Positions 49,847 to 59,401 of a DNA stretch of 64,000 nt are shown here, one piece after another (the stretch's first letter is position 1; each line of letters begins with the position of its first letter). The position numbers and the translations under genes were made by a program. The DNA is from Palleronia aestuarii. Its GTDB lineage: Bacteria > Pseudomonadota > Alphaproteobacteria > Rhodobacterales > Rhodobacteraceae. Below the pieces are notes generated by a model. That model worked only from the letters and a program-made list of their open reading frames with translations, was not told the origin of the DNA and searched no databases. Location of the stretch: NCBI RefSeq assembly GCF_003253995.1, contig NZ_QKZL01000006.1, positions 1 to 64,000 of the forward strand, written 5' to 3'.

Positions 49847-49880
49847 CAATGCTGCACTTGCAATGCTGCAGTGCAGCATT
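49847..49880. promoter_or_regulatory. PhaR-type operator upstream of the phasin gene
   Basis: CAATGCTGCA is repeated at 49847-49856 and 49861-49870. The second copy forms a perfect 19-bp palindrome AATGCTGCA-G-TGCAGCATT (49862-49880) containing CTGC-AGT-GCAG. CTGC-N3/4-GCAG is the binding pattern reported for PhaR repressors of phasin genes in Paracoccus/Rhodobacter relatives. The 342 bp between 49600 and 49941 otherwise hold no gene. Confidence 0.75.
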
Positions 49881-49941
49881 ATTTAGAGATTAGAAGACGG
49901 GGACAGCCCCGGAACTGATACGAGACCGAGGAGACGCACCA

Positions 49942-50361
49942 ATGGCCAAGACGACCAAGAGCAACCCGACCTTTTCGAATATCCCTTCCATGTTCGATGC
50001 GAAGGCATTTCAGGACGCGATGTCCGATGCCGCTCAGCGCAACGCGCGCATGACGTCGATCTTCCTCGACGCCGCCGCCCGCTCGACCGAGATCGCAACG
50101 GCCGGGACGCACGAGACGCTGTCGAACATCCGTGATCTCACCGCAATGCGGGACGAGCCGGGCGAATATGCCGAAGCGTATTCCGACTTCATGCGCCGTC
50201 AGGCCGACCTCGCACGCCGTTCGGCCGAGGAACTGGCCAGCGTCACGCAGCGGGCAGGCACGGAAACGAGCGAGATCGTGACCGACGGCGCCGAGGCTGT
50301 CTTCGCGAACGCCAACAAGGCCGCGCAGAAGACCACGTCGGCTGCAAAGAAAGCTGCCTGA
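49942..50361 (+). CDS. phaP: Phasin-family protein (polyhydroxyalkanoate granule-associated)
   Basis: A 139-residue amphipathic helical protein with no signal peptide. FSNIPSMFDAKAFQDAMSDA leads into long helices (NARMTSIFLDAAARSTEIAT, YAEAYSDFMRRQADLARRSA) and an Ala/Lys-rich tail (KAAQKTTSAAKKAA). That fits phasins, which coat PHA granules. A PhaR-like palindrome about 60 bp upstream and a strong terminator downstream support a single-gene, granule-regulated unit. ATG 49942 follows GAGGAGACGCACC. Confidence 0.87.
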   Translation: MAKTTKSNPTFSNIPSMFDAKAFQDAMSDAAQRNARMTSIFLDAAARSTEIATAGTHETLSNIRDLTAMRDEPGEYAEAYSDFMRRQADLARRSAEELASVTQRAGTETSEIVTDGAEAVFANANKAAQKTTSAAKKAA

Positions 50362-50384
50362 ACTCAAATTCGGTTCAGAACGAA

Positions 50385-50420
50385 AAAGGCGGCGGGCCCG
50401 AGGGTCCGCCGCCTTTCTTT
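50385..50420 (+). terminator. Terminator after the phasin gene (possibly bidirectional)
   Basis: A perfect 11-bp stem AAAGGCGGCGG (50385-50395) / CCGCCGCCTTT (50406-50416) followed by CTTTT. The A run on the left side would let it also end the converging oxidoreductase operon whose last stop is at 50439. Confidence 0.92.
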
Positions 50421-50438
50421 TGCGATGCCCGCGCCCTT

Positions 50439-52628
50439 TTACTCGGGCAGATGCGGGAAAATCTTGTCCGGCGTCGCGGGATAATCCCGCACCCGGACGC
50501 CGCAGGCATTGTAGATCGCGTTCGCCACCGCCGCGCCCGCGCCGGAAAGGCCAAGCTCGCCGATCCCCTTGGATTGAAGCGGATTGGAATGGTCGTCGAG
50601 TTCCTCGACGAACATCACGTCGAGATCGGGCACGTCGAGATGCACCGGCATGTGATACTCGGCGAAATCGTGGTTCACGATCCGGCCGTCACGGGGATCG
50701 TGCTCGATCGCTTCCGTAAGTGCCGAGCCGATACCCCAGATCATCCCGCCATGGCCTTGCGACCGGGCGGTCTTCTCGTTCAGGATCCGCCCTGCGGCGA
50801 AGACCGCGAGCATCCGGCGCACGCGCACCTCGCCCGTCACGGCATTCACGCCCACTTCGCAGAAATGCGCGCCAAAGCCCGATTGCGCGAATTCCTCCAT
50901 CGTCGTGCCGGGCTCGATATGGCCCTCTTCGCTGATCGGGCCCGACATGAGCTCTGCCAGGGGACGGCGATTGTTTGCCCCTGTCGCGATCCCGTCCTTC
51001 AGCCGCAATTCCTCGGGCGCGCATCCGAGCGATTTTGCGATCTTCGACCGGATCGCCTTCGCGCCGAGAAAGACCGACGATCCCGCCGAGGCCGCGCCCC
51101 AGGAACCGCCCGATCCGGACGCGCCAGGGAGGTTCGTGTCGCCGAGCTCAACCGTGACCTTCTCAGTGGGCAAACCGAGCATCTCCGCCGCGATCTGTCC
51201 GAGGATGGCATAGGTACCGGTACCGATATCGGTCATGTCGGTTTCCACGAGTGCCGTACCGTCCGGGTTCAACGTGACGCGCGCACGGCTCTCCATCAGG
51301 ATGTTGGTCCGTGCCGCAGAGGCCACGCCCATCCCGACGAACCACTCGCCCTCGCGCCGCTTGCCCACGCCCTTGCGCTCCGACCAGCCGAAACGCTCCG
51401 CCCCGTCGGTGAGGCATTGCGCCAGGCTGTTCGACGAGAAGGGCAGGCCCGATTCCGGGTGCTTCTCGGGGATGTTCTGGATGCGCAGCTGCACGGGATC
51501 GATGCCCGTCTTCTCCGCGAGCTCGTCCATTGCGCATTCGAGCGCAAGCTGGCCGATCGCCTCGCCGGGCGCGCGAACCGATCCGGCGGTCGTGCGATGG
51601 ATCCGGGCGACCTCCTGGCGAAAGAACCGGTTCTCACCCCCGTAGAGAAAATGGCTGGCGACCGCCGTCGGCTCCGAAAAGCCCTCCTCGGGCAGGTTCG
51701 ACACCCGGTCCTCATGGGCGAGCCCGGTGATCTTGCCGTCCTTGTCGGCGGCGAGGCGTACGCGCTGGCGGCTTTCCGTCCGGCGCATTGTCATCTCGAA
51801 GACCTGCTGGCGGGCCATGACCACCCGCACCGGGCGCTTGAGTTCCCGCGCCGCCACGGCGGCGGCGATGGCCTCCTGCGATATCCCGAGCTTGCCGCCG
51901 AAACCGCCGCCCACATAGGGCGAATGGATGCGAACCTTCTCGGGATCGATGCCGAGGGAATCGGCAAGTTCCTCGCGGTTGAACTTCAGCATCTGGTAGG
52001 CGCCGTGCAGGACGAGGTTGTCCCCGTGCCATTCGGCGAGGGAGGCGTGGGGCTCCATCGCGGCCGAATTGTGCGGGGGCGTCGTGTAGGTTGCGTCGAC
52101 GGTGAATGCGGCATCGGACATCGCCGCTTCGATATCGCCCTGGTCGAGCAACTGGCCGTCCGGCACGTCGATTTCGCTCGCCGTTTCCGGATCGGTCTCG
52201 GCCGTCTCTGCCTCGTACGCGATCTTCAGATTGCTTGCCGCATGCCGCGCCTGCTCGAAGCTCTCGGCCACGATGACGGCGATGGGTTGTCCGAAATAGT
52301 CCACTCGGCCCTCGGGCTGGATCGGGGCGGCGCCCGCCGTGCCCTGCGCCGGGCTGCGGGGCATTTTCCCCGTCGCGAAGACGCCGAGCACGCCGGGCAG
52401 CGACGTCACGCTGCCCTCGTCGATCGACGTGACCTGGCCCTTCGTGATCGTCGCGCGGACGAGCACGCCGTATGCCATGTTCTCCGCCTTGTATTCCGCG
52501 GCGTAGGTAGCCTGGCCCGCGACCTTCAGCCGCCCCTCGGGCCGATCCATCGGCACGGTGATCGCGCCCTGTCCGGTTTCGTCCAGCATCCGCGGCTGGA
52601 CCTTGTCCATCTTCAGGTGTTCGGTCAT
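50439..52628 (-). CDS. Molybdenum hydroxylase large subunit (xanthine dehydrogenase / aldehyde oxidoreductase family, PaoC/YagR type)
   Basis: A 729-residue molybdopterin-binding catalytic subunit. Family motifs: [20 protein letters not shown] near the start, [36 protein letters not shown] (about 260), [31 protein letters not shown], and the catalytic Glu in [17 protein letters not shown] near the end. It hydroxylates an aldehyde or N-heterocycle with water. It overlaps the FAD subunit stop by four bases. Substrate is unknown. No Tat or Sec signal is present in any of the three subunits, so the enzyme should be cytoplasmic. Confidence 0.9.
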   Translation of the reverse strand: MTEHLKMDKVQPRMLDETGQGAITVPMDRPEGRLKVAGQATYAAEYKAENMAYGVLVRATITKGQVTSIDEGSVTSLPGVLGVFATGKMPRSPAQGTAGAAPIQPEGRVDYFGQPIAVIVAESFEQARHAASNLKIAYEAETAETDPETASEIDVPDGQLLDQGDIEAAMSDAAFTVDATYTTPPHNSAAMEPHASLAEWHGDNLVLHGAYQMLKFNREELADSLGIDPEKVRIHSPYVGGGFGGKLGISQEAIAAAVAARELKRPVRVVMARQQVFEMTMRRTESRQRVRLAADKDGKITGLAHEDRVSNLPEEGFSEPTAVASHFLYGGENRFFRQEVARIHRTTAGSVRAPGEAIGQLALECAMDELAEKTGIDPVQLRIQNIPEKHPESGLPFSSNSLAQCLTDGAERFGWSERKGVGKRREGEWFVGMGVASAARTNILMESRARVTLNPDGTALVETDMTDIGTGTYAILGQIAAEMLGLPTEKVTVELGDTNLPGASGSGGSWGAASAGSSVFLGAKAIRSKIAKSLGCAPEELRLKDGIATGANNRRPLAELMSGPISEEGHIEPGTTMEEFAQSGFGAHFCEVGVNAVTGEVRVRRMLAVFAAGRILNEKTARSQGHGGMIWGIGSALTEAIEHDPRDGRIVNHDFAEYHMPVHLDVPDLDVMFVEELDDHSNPLQSKGIGELGLSGAGAAVANAIYNACGVRVRDYPATPDKIFPHLPE

Positions 52629-53596
52629 TGGCTTACTCCGGTCAGCTCGCGAAGGGCCGCTTTCAGCGTGCGGCGGGCGAGCGGTATCTTGAAGTCGTTG
52701 TCGCCCTGGCCCTTGGCGTCGGCGAGCAGGATGTCGGCTGCACGGTCGAAGAGCGCCGCGTCGGGCGTCTGGCCCACGAGCGCATGCTCGAGTTCCGCGT
52801 TCCGCCAGGGGCGCGGCGCCAGCCCGCCGAAGGCAAGCGAGGCATGGGCGATCTTGCCACCCTCTATGCCGAGCACACCGCCCACGGAAACGAGCGCGAA
52901 GGCGTAGGACGACCGGTCGCGCACCTTGCGGTAGATGTGCTTGCCCGGTTCCGGTTTGGGAATATGGATCGAGGTGATCAGGTCCCCTTCGCCGAGGATC
53001 GTCTCTTTCTCCGGGTTGCCGCCGGGCAGGAGATAGAAGTCGTCGAGCGTGGCGAGACGGATCTCCCCGTCGTGACCGCGGATCTCTACCCTGGCGTCGA
53101 GCGCGCGCATCGCCACGGCCATGTCGCTCGGATGCGTGGCGATGCACTTCTCCGAAGCGCCGAGAATGGCGAGGATGCGGTTCTTGCCGCCGATCGCGGC
53201 GCATCCCGAACCGGGGTCGCGCTTGTTGCAGGGCTGGGACGTGTCGGTGAAGTAGGTACAGCGCGTGCGCTGCAACAGGTTGCCGCCGGTCGTCGCCTTG
53301 TTGCGCAGCTGCCCGGACGCGCCCGCGAGCAACGCGCGGCTCAGCACCGCGTAGTCGCGGCGGATATGCGGGTCGGCCGCGAGATCGCTGTTGGTCACCA
53401 GCGCGCCGATCCTGACCCCGTCATCGTCTGCGTCGATCGACTTCATGTCGAGCCGCGTCACGTCGACGAGCGTTTCCGGCGTCATGACCTCGAGCTTCAT
53501 CAGATCGAGCAGGTTCGTGCCGCCCGCGATGATCGTCGCGCCACTACGAACCGCGTCCTCGGGCTTCGATGCCCGGATATATTCGAAACTTCTCAT
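52625..53596 (-). CDS. Molybdenum hydroxylase FAD subunit (PaoB/YagS type)
   Basis: A 323-residue electron-transfer subunit. The FAD-binding segments are [20 protein letters not shown] (about 20-39) and [13 protein letters not shown] (about 107). The insertion [20 protein letters not shown] with the following C is the four-cysteine loop that in E. coli PaoB carries an extra [4Fe-4S] cluster, unlike ordinary xanthine dehydrogenase medium subunits. ATG 53596 overlaps the Fe-S subunit stop by four bases; its own stop overlaps the large-subunit start. Confidence 0.9.
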   Translation of the reverse strand: MRSFEYIRASKPEDAVRSGATIIAGGTNLLDLMKLEVMTPETLVDVTRLDMKSIDADDDGVRIGALVTNSDLAADPHIRRDYAVLSRALLAGASGQLRNKATTGGNLLQRTRCTYFTDTSQPCNKRDPGSGCAAIGGKNRILAILGASEKCIATHPSDMAVAMRALDARVEIRGHDGEIRLATLDDFYLLPGGNPEKETILGEGDLITSIHIPKPEPGKHIYRKVRDRSSYAFALVSVGGVLGIEGGKIAHASLAFGGLAPRPWRNAELEHALVGQTPDAALFDRAADILLADAKGQGDNDFKIPLARRTLKAALRELTGVSQ

Positions 53597-54147
53597 TCCG
53601 CGGCCACCCTCTTCTCTTCAATTGACTTCTGATCGGCGCCGGGCCGGTCTTCCTCGGCCGCGTCGAAGATCGCGGCGACGATGCCGGGATAAGCCGAACA
53701 CCGGCAGAGATTGCCGCTCATCCGTTCGCTCAGTTCTTCCCGCGTGAGGTCGGTATCGCCCTCCAGGTCCGCGGTGACGTTGCTGGGCCACCCCTCGGCG
53801 ACCTCGTTCAGCATTCCGGTGGCCGACATGATCTGGCCCGGCGTGCAATAGCCGCACTGATACCCGTCGTGACGGATGAAGGCCTTCTGCAGCGGCGACA
53901 GGTGGTCGGGCGTACCCACGCCTTCTATCGTGGTGATCTCGTCGCCCTCGTGCATCACGGCGAGCGCCAGGCACGAATTGATCCGCCGGCCGTTCACGAG
54001 CACCGTGCAGGCCCCGCATTGTCCGTGATCGCATCCCTTCTTCGACCCGGTGAGGTCGAGATGGTCGCGCAGCGCGTCGAGCAGGCTCGTCCGCGGATCA
54101 AGTTCGAGATCATGGGGCGTCGCGTTGACGTTTAACGTAATCTTCAT
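53593..54147 (-). CDS. Molybdenum hydroxylase 2Fe-2S subunit (PaoA/YagT type)
   Basis: A 184-residue iron-sulfur subunit. The plant-ferredoxin-type cluster is [19 protein letters not shown] (about 38-56) with C59; the second cluster is [10 protein letters not shown] (about 97-106) and [10 protein letters not shown] (about 147-156). It begins [16 protein letters not shown], with no twin-arginine signal, whereas E. coli PaoA is exported. First gene of the three-gene operon. Confidence 0.9.
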   Translation of the reverse strand: MKITLNVNATPHDLELDPRTSLLDALRDHLDLTGSKKGCDHGQCGACTVLVNGRRINSCLALAVMHEGDEITTIEGVGTPDHLSPLQKAFIRHDGYQCGYCTPGQIMSATGMLNEVAEGWPSNVTADLEGDTDLTREELSERMSGNLCRCSAYPGIVAAIFDAAEEDRPGADQKSIEEKRVAAE

Positions 54148-54227
54148 GGCTAGCCTCTCGTTTCCCGGATCAGGAACCGAAGCACGGGGCGAAGGTTCCC
54201 GCAGTGATTGCGACATTAGGAGGCAGG

Positions 54228-54689
54228 ATGCGGATCGGCGTGATCTCCGACACCCACGGGCTCGTCAGACCGGAGGCCCTCGCCGCGCTCCAAGGCGTCG
54301 ATCACATCCTCCATGCGGGCGATCTGGGGCGGGGCGACATGCTCTCTCCGCTCGAGGCGATCGCCCCGGTGGTTGCGATCCGCGGCAACATCGATCGGGA
54401 GGGCCCGGCCGCGGCCTTGCCTGATCGCGAGACCGTGGAGATCGCGGGCGCGCGGTTCCATATCGTCCACGACATCGCCGATCTCGACGCGGCTCCGGCG
54501 GAGGAGGGCTGGGACGCGGTCGTTTTTGGCCATTCCCACAAGCCGGGGATGGAGCGGCGGGACGGAGTCCTCTTCCTCAATCCGGGCAGTGCGGGACCGC
54601 GCCGCTTCTCCCTGCCGGTCACCCTAGCGATCGTGACGGTCGAAGGCGGCCGCCTCGAGGCGGAGATCGTGACGCTCCTGCCGCGTTAG
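54228..54689 (+). CDS. YfcE/MJ0936-type metallophosphoesterase
   Basis: A 153-residue calcineurin-like phosphodiesterase. Metal motifs are in order: GVISDTHG (D8, H10), HAGDLGRGD, RGNIDRE, VHDIADL in place of the usual HG, and GHSHKPG (about 104-110), then NPGSAGPRR. It should hydrolyse a phosphodiester in the cytoplasm. ATG 54228 follows AGGAGGCAGG. Its stop overlaps the stop of the convergent PhoD-type gene by four bases. Confidence 0.87.
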   Translation: MRIGVISDTHGLVRPEALAALQGVDHILHAGDLGRGDMLSPLEAIAPVVAIRGNIDREGPAAALPDRETVEIAGARFHIVHDIADLDAAPAEEGWDAVVFGHSHKPGMERRDGVLFLNPGSAGPRRFSLPVTLAIVTVEGGRLEAEIVTLLPR

Positions 54690-56128
54690 ATCGACATCGG
54701 CGGCGTCGGACCGGACTTCTCGAGCTCCCAGCAGGCCGTCCATTCCTCCTCCGTGCGGGTCAGAACGAGGTAGTTGCGTTCCGCGGTGTAGATCGTGCGC
54801 TTCCCGGGCAGGGGTTTCATTCGAATCGGATGGTCCGCGAGCGGCCCCTCGCCCAGCCGTGCCAGCGCGGCCAGACCGAAGGCGTAGGCACGGTGCGGCG
54901 CAGGATGGGAAATGCCGGAGGCGACGAGCTGGTGCAGGACGCCGTCCTCCACCTTCATCGTCCCGCGCGTGGCGAGATGGATCTCGCCCGAGAGCACGGT
55001 CACGTCCGTCTCCGCCCGGTCGTCCACCGCGACGAGCGCGGCGAGGAACCGTTTCCATTCCTCGCGGTGGGCATAGCTTTGCCACTGATCTCTGAGATCG
55101 TCCTCGTAGCGCTCCATCCGTTTCGTGAGCCGCATCACGCGCTCGACGAGGGAGAGCCGAGGCCCGAGCGCCGGCACGCTCGACATCACGAGCACCCGCC
55201 CGGGCCCCGCATTTCCAAGCACGGTGTCGAGATCGCGCCAGGCGTTCTGGTCCATCACCCGGTCGGGCCGCCGCGTGCTGCGCAGGTCGGGCGCGACGAT
55301 GTCGAGACCGGGCAGCTTCAGCGCCCAGTCGAGCGACGGCCCCTCGCGGGAGACGCAGATCTCCGGCACCTCGTCGGGACGGCACCCGAACTGGAAGAGA
55401 AGAAACGCGTCCCGCGCCGCCTTGAAGAGAAGGACGCCGAGCGGCGAGTCGAGCGCCTCCGGCCGCAGCGAGCCCCAGCCGTCGCAGATGTCGTGATCGT
55501 CCCACATGGCGAGGGAGGGGATCGAGGCCAGCGCCTCGCCGTAACCGCCCTGCGCCTGCTGCACGGCGTAGCGGAGGAAGAAGGCCTGGCCGAGCGCCTC
55601 GGCAATCTCCGCTTCCTGCGCGTCGTCGAGCCTCTCGGGCCAGCGTTCGGGCCAGTCGCGCGCGAGAGGGTGGGCGTTCGTCACCTCGTCCGCATAGATC
55701 TGGTCCCCGCCATGCAGGAGCAAGTGGAACGGTTCGGCCGCGTGCTGTTCGACGAGCCTGCGCCACATCGCGTTGCGGCTCGCCACGGGCCGGTCGAGGT
55801 CGCCGTGTTCCTGACCGTTGCAGGCGACGTAGGCGATCCGAAGGTCGCCGCCGAGCTCGGTCGCGACGGGATGTGGCGTGCCGTCGAGCGTGAAGCCCGT
55901 ATCCGGAGCCACGGGCAACGCGAATTCGTAGCGCCAGACCACCACGCCGGCAGCGGAGTGGATCATTTCGGCCGCGATCTCGCCATCGGCGGTGGCGAGG
56001 ACCGGCGCGGCCTCGCCCTCGGGCCGGATCACGGTCGCGGCGAGGCGGACGGATGCCGGCTCGACCGCGCGCAGGAACAGCACGGGGCCGGATGGCGGGG
56101 CGGTCTCGGGGAGCTCGGTCTCAGACAT
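54686..56128 (-). CDS. PhoD-like metallophosphatase
   Basis: A 480-residue predicted phosphatase/phosphodiesterase of the PhoD-like group. ACNGQEHGDLDRPVASRNAM leads the catalytic domain; LLLHGGDQIYADEVTN (about 136-151), PSLAMWDDHDICDGWGSL (about 207-224) and VTVLSGEIHLATRG (about 381-394) are the metal-binding segments. There is no signal peptide or Tat motif, unlike secreted PhoD, so an intracellular role is likely. The N-terminal 100 residues look like a beta-sandwich domain. Confidence 0.83.
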   Translation of the reverse strand: MSETELPETAPPSGPVLFLRAVEPASVRLAATVIRPEGEAAPVLATADGEIAAEMIHSAAGVVVWRYEFALPVAPDTGFTLDGTPHPVATELGGDLRIAYVACNGQEHGDLDRPVASRNAMWRRLVEQHAAEPFHLLLHGGDQIYADEVTNAHPLARDWPERWPERLDDAQEAEIAEALGQAFFLRYAVQQAQGGYGEALASIPSLAMWDDHDICDGWGSLRPEALDSPLGVLLFKAARDAFLLFQFGCRPDEVPEICVSREGPSLDWALKLPGLDIVAPDLRSTRRPDRVMDQNAWRDLDTVLGNAGPGRVLVMSSVPALGPRLSLVERVMRLTKRMERYEDDLRDQWQSYAHREEWKRFLAALVAVDDRAETDVTVLSGEIHLATRGTMKVEDGVLHQLVASGISHPAPHRAYAFGLAALARLGEGPLADHPIRMKPLPGKRTIYTAERNYLVLTRTEEEWTACWELEKSGPTPPMSI

Positions 56129-56176
56129 CGCTCGGACATATGTGTCGGAGCGGCCGCATCAACGTCTCGTCATGCC

Positions 56177-56776
56177 TCATCGCGTCCGGAGCGCTGCGAA
56201 GATCGCGAGAGCGACGACGGCGAGCATCGCCGCGGCCATTCCGAAATTGATTGCCCGCTGCGCCCGGGGGCTCAGATCGAGGCGTCGGAGCGTGACGCCG
56301 GCCCAGAGCCATGCGAGGTGAATCGGGATCCAGATCACGTTGAGGATCAGGAGCTTGAGCACCGTCTCCGTCGCGAAACTCTGTCCCTGGAAGGCGAAGC
56401 CCGTGAAGAGGGCGGTGTTCACCGCATAGGCCTTGGGATTGATCGCCTGGAGCGCGATGCCCGCGCCGGGGCCGGGCGCCGAACGCGTCTCCAGAAACGA
56501 GATCTTCGATCCGGCGAAGGCGATCCGCCCCGCGAGATAGAGGAGGTAGGAGATCGACGCCGCCATCAGCACGTCCCGAACCCAGGGCACGCCCAGCACG
56601 ATCGCGGAAAGCCCGGTGATCACGGCGAGCGACACCAGCGCGTGGCCGACGAAGAGGCCCGCGACATAGGACATGGCCGCGCGGAACCCGTAGGCCGATC
56701 CCACCCCCGCGACGCTCATCACCCCGGGCCCGGGCGTCACGATGAGGAAGAAGACGGCGGCGGCGAAGGCAAGCAT
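56177..56776 (-). CDS. LysE/RhtB-family amino-acid exporter
   Basis: A 199-residue inner-membrane protein with about six helices. VFFLIVTPGPGVMSVAGVGS (about 8-27) contains the conserved TPGP; GLFVGHALVSLAVITGLSAI and YLLYLAGRIAFAGSK follow; and QAINPKAYAVNTALFTGFAF (about 111-130) has the conserved N-P-K. It exports amino acids or derivatives; the substrate cannot be told. ATG 56776 is chosen at the first hydrophobic segment; the longer open frame upstream is not coding. It is divergent from the dehydrogenase gene. Confidence 0.85.
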   Translation of the reverse strand: MLAFAAAVFFLIVTPGPGVMSVAGVGSAYGFRAAMSYVAGLFVGHALVSLAVITGLSAIVLGVPWVRDVLMAASISYLLYLAGRIAFAGSKISFLETRSAPGPGAGIALQAINPKAYAVNTALFTGFAFQGQSFATETVLKLLILNVIWIPIHLAWLWAGVTLRRLDLSPRAQRAINFGMAAAMLAVVALAIFAALRTR

Positions 56777-56866
56777 TCGGAACTCCGCGGGCGATCGGAC
56801 GGGTTGTGAACCGGCCGCGATGGTATACCAATCCACGGGGTCGGCAAGCGAAGCAGGGAGACAGGC

Positions 56867-57790
56867 ATGGCGAGCACACCCGTCATCGGATTCATCGGCG
56901 TGGGCTACATGGGCCACGGCATGGCGAAGAACATCCTCGAAGGCGGCTACGCGCTTCAGGTCAGGGGCAATCGCAACCGTGCGCCCGTGGACGACCTCGT
57001 CTCTCGCGGCGCAACGGAGGCCGAGAGCCCGAAAGCGATGGCGGAGGCCTGCGACATCGTCCACATCTGCCTCGGCAATTCGCCGCAGGTCGAGGCGGTG
57101 ATCTACGGTCCCGACGGGATCCTCGCGTCCGGAAAGTCCGGGCTGATCGTGATCGACTGCACCACCGCCGATCCCGCCTCCACCGACAGGCTCGCCGCGG
57201 AGCTCGGGGACGCGGGAATGCGCTTCGTCGATGCGCCCCTCGGGCGCACGCCGAAGGAGGCGGAGGCGGGCACGCTCGACGCGATGGTCGGCTGCGACGA
57301 AAGGACCTTCGAGGAGATCGAACCGGTGCTCGCGTGCTGGTCCGCCTCGGCCACGCGTATCGGGGAGACGGGCAGCGCGCACCGCATGAAACTCGTGATG
57401 AACTTTCTCGCCATGGGCTACGGCGCGCTCTATTCCGAGGCGCTGACGCTGGCGGCGAAGAACGGCCTGTCACCGCAGATGGTGCGGCAAGTGATCGGCG
57501 GCAGCCGCATGTCGAGCGGGTTCTTCGAGACCTTCATGCAGTATGTCGTCGACCGGGACCGCGACGCGCACAAGTTCACCCTGACGAACGCCCTGAAGGA
57601 CGTGAGCTACGTCGCGAACATGGCGGATGCGGCGCAGGTCGCGAACCCGCTCGGGGCGGCGATCAAGAACACGTACATGCACGCTGTCGCGATCGGTGCG
57701 GGGGACGAGTACGTGCCGATGATCTCGGACCATGTCGGGCGCCTGAGCGGGATCGAGATGGCCGAGGCGGTGGAGAAGGGCCGGGGGTAA
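56867..57790 (+). CDS. Beta-hydroxyacid dehydrogenase (3-hydroxyisobutyrate dehydrogenase family)
   Basis: A 307-residue NAD(P)-dependent enzyme. The Rossmann start is GFIGVGYMGHGMAKNILEGG (8-27), followed by VIDCTTADPAST and FVDAPLGRTPKEAEAGTLDA (the substrate-binding DAPxGR region), and the catalytic Lys in HRMKLVMNFLAMGY (about 173). It oxidises a 3-hydroxy acid to its semialdehyde or reduces the reverse. Specificity is not clear; 3-hydroxyisobutyrate, tartronate semialdehyde and glyoxylate reductases share these motifs. ATG 56867 follows GCAGGGAGACAGGC. Confidence 0.88.
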   Translation: MASTPVIGFIGVGYMGHGMAKNILEGGYALQVRGNRNRAPVDDLVSRGATEAESPKAMAEACDIVHICLGNSPQVEAVIYGPDGILASGKSGLIVIDCTTADPASTDRLAAELGDAGMRFVDAPLGRTPKEAEAGTLDAMVGCDERTFEEIEPVLACWSASATRIGETGSAHRMKLVMNFLAMGYGALYSEALTLAAKNGLSPQMVRQVIGGSRMSSGFFETFMQYVVDRDRDAHKFTLTNALKDVSYVANMADAAQVANPLGAAIKNTYMHAVAIGAGDEYVPMISDHVGRLSGIEMAEAVEKGRG

Positions 57791-57870
57791 ACCGCCTTTC
57801 GGGACCGTGACTTGACCGCGTGAAAGGCGCTCGCCATGGTACCGGCGCATCTCGAACCGGAGGTCGTTCC

Positions 57871-59337
57871 ATGTTCCGCACCGCCCCGATCACCGCGCTT
57901 CTCGCCGCCGGGCTCGCCTTGCCCGCCACGGCGGAGATCACCGCCGACGAAGTGTGGCAATCCTGGCAGGATGCGTCTTCTCCGGGCGTCAGGATAGACG
58001 CGGCGAGCGAGACGCGCGAAGGCGACGTACTCCGCCTCGAAGGCGTGACCGCGCGCTTCGGCGAGCGGGGGGCGGAGAATACCGCGCTGATCGACTGGGT
58101 CGAGCTCGCCGATCAGGACGACGGCACCGTCCGCGTCTCCAGCGCGCCGCTCTACCGCCTGCGGATGGAGCAGGTCGCGACGGAGAACGTAGAGGGCACG
58201 GTCGTCGAGGGCAGCCTGCGCCACGACGGTGCCGTCACCACGATCGCCCGCGAGGACGAGGTCTTCACGTACGAAACCCAGGCGCCGGAGATCGTGGTTC
58301 TCGTGGAGGACATCCCGTCGAGTGATACCGGCGCGACGACCGACGCGACCATGACCCTCACGGATCTGACGCTCCACACCCGCGATGCCGTGCAGGACGC
58401 GACGTCCCGCACGGAGATCGACGCCTCGTCCGTCGCCCTCGACATCCAGGGCGAGGAGCCCGACACCACCTACAGCCTCACCGCGCGGTTCGAGGGATTC
58501 GAGGGGACGACGGTCGATCTGCTCGGCGCTCTGGCGCGGCGCGATGCGGCGGACGCTCCCATGGCACCGGAATTCTCGGCGGAAATGTCGCACCAGGGCA
58601 GCAGCACCCGGCTCGACATGAGCTCGCTGGACGGTGACTCCCGGATCGAGACGCAGAGCGGTTCGGGGCAGATCGGGATTACGAGCGCCGACGGGATGGG
58701 CCGCTACCGCGCGGAAAGCGATGCGGTCACGCTGTCGGTGTCGGGCCCGCAGGTCCCCGTGTCGGACCTCTCCGCAGAGATCGACCGCGTCGCCCTGTCG
58801 CTCGGGATGCCGCTCGTTCCGACCGAGGAGCCGAAGGATTTCGACGTCTCCTACGACCTCACGGGCGTGACGGTTTCGGAGCAGGTCTGGAACCTCGTCG
58901 ATCCGACAGGAGCCCTGCCGCGCGATCCGGCCACGCTCGCCATCGAGGCCACAGGGCAAAGCCGGCTGACGCGGTCACTCGCCAACACCCCCGAGGTCGG
59001 AGGCGCCGATCAGATCGTTGCCCTCACCTCACTCGATATCGATCGTATCCTCCTCGATGCCGTCGGTCTCGTCCTCACCGGGGACGGGAGCCTGGATTTC
59101 GATGACGGGCCCGGGCAGCTGGAGCCGGAAGGGGAAATTGCGCTCCGGCTCGAGGGTGGAAACGGGCTCCTCGATACGCTCCTCGAAGCCGGTCTCTTTC
59201 CGCCAGGCCAGATCCTCGCGATGCGAACCGGCCTCGGGATGTTCTCTCGCCCGGGAGAGGGCGAGGATGTCGTCGAGAGCACGATCCGCTTTCTCGGCGA
59301 TGGCGGGATCGAGGTGAACGGCACGCGCATCCGTTAG
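57871..59337 (+). CDS. DUF2125-type exported protein
   Basis: A 488-residue protein with a signal peptide (residues 1-20, ITALLAAGLALPATA) and an Asp/Glu/Thr-rich, probably beta-repeat body. ITADEVWQSWQDASSPGVRI directly after the signal, VTVSEQVWNLVDPTGALPRD (about 330) and the final LEAGLFPPGQILAMRTGLGM fit the DUF2125 family of alphaproteobacteria, which has no known function. ATG 57871 is chosen by the signal peptide and GGAGG nine bases upstream. It is followed 64 bp later by pmbA. Confidence 0.8.
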   Translation: MFRTAPITALLAAGLALPATAEITADEVWQSWQDASSPGVRIDAASETREGDVLRLEGVTARFGERGAENTALIDWVELADQDDGTVRVSSAPLYRLRMEQVATENVEGTVVEGSLRHDGAVTTIAREDEVFTYETQAPEIVVLVEDIPSSDTGATTDATMTLTDLTLHTRDAVQDATSRTEIDASSVALDIQGEEPDTTYSLTARFEGFEGTTVDLLGALARRDAADAPMAPEFSAEMSHQGSSTRLDMSSLDGDSRIETQSGSGQIGITSADGMGRYRAESDAVTLSVSGPQVPVSDLSAEIDRVALSLGMPLVPTEEPKDFDVSYDLTGVTVSEQVWNLVDPTGALPRDPATLAIEATGQSRLTRSLANTPEVGGADQIVALTSLDIDRILLDAVGLVLTGDGSLDFDDGPGQLEPEGEIALRLEGGNGLLDTLLEAGLFPPGQILAMRTGLGMFSRPGEGEDVVESTIRFLGDGGIEVNGTRIR

Positions 59338-59401
59338 GCTGTGGCCTTGCGGCGTACGGGGTGGCGGGCTACCTGCCGGGTGACCCGCCAAGGAGCGCCC
59401 A

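Noticed and set aside
50451-52907. An 818-codon plus-strand frame opposite the molybdenum hydroxylase
   Set aside because: Shadow of the large subunit; His/Arg/Asp-rich composition with no motif, while the minus strand shows every family signature.
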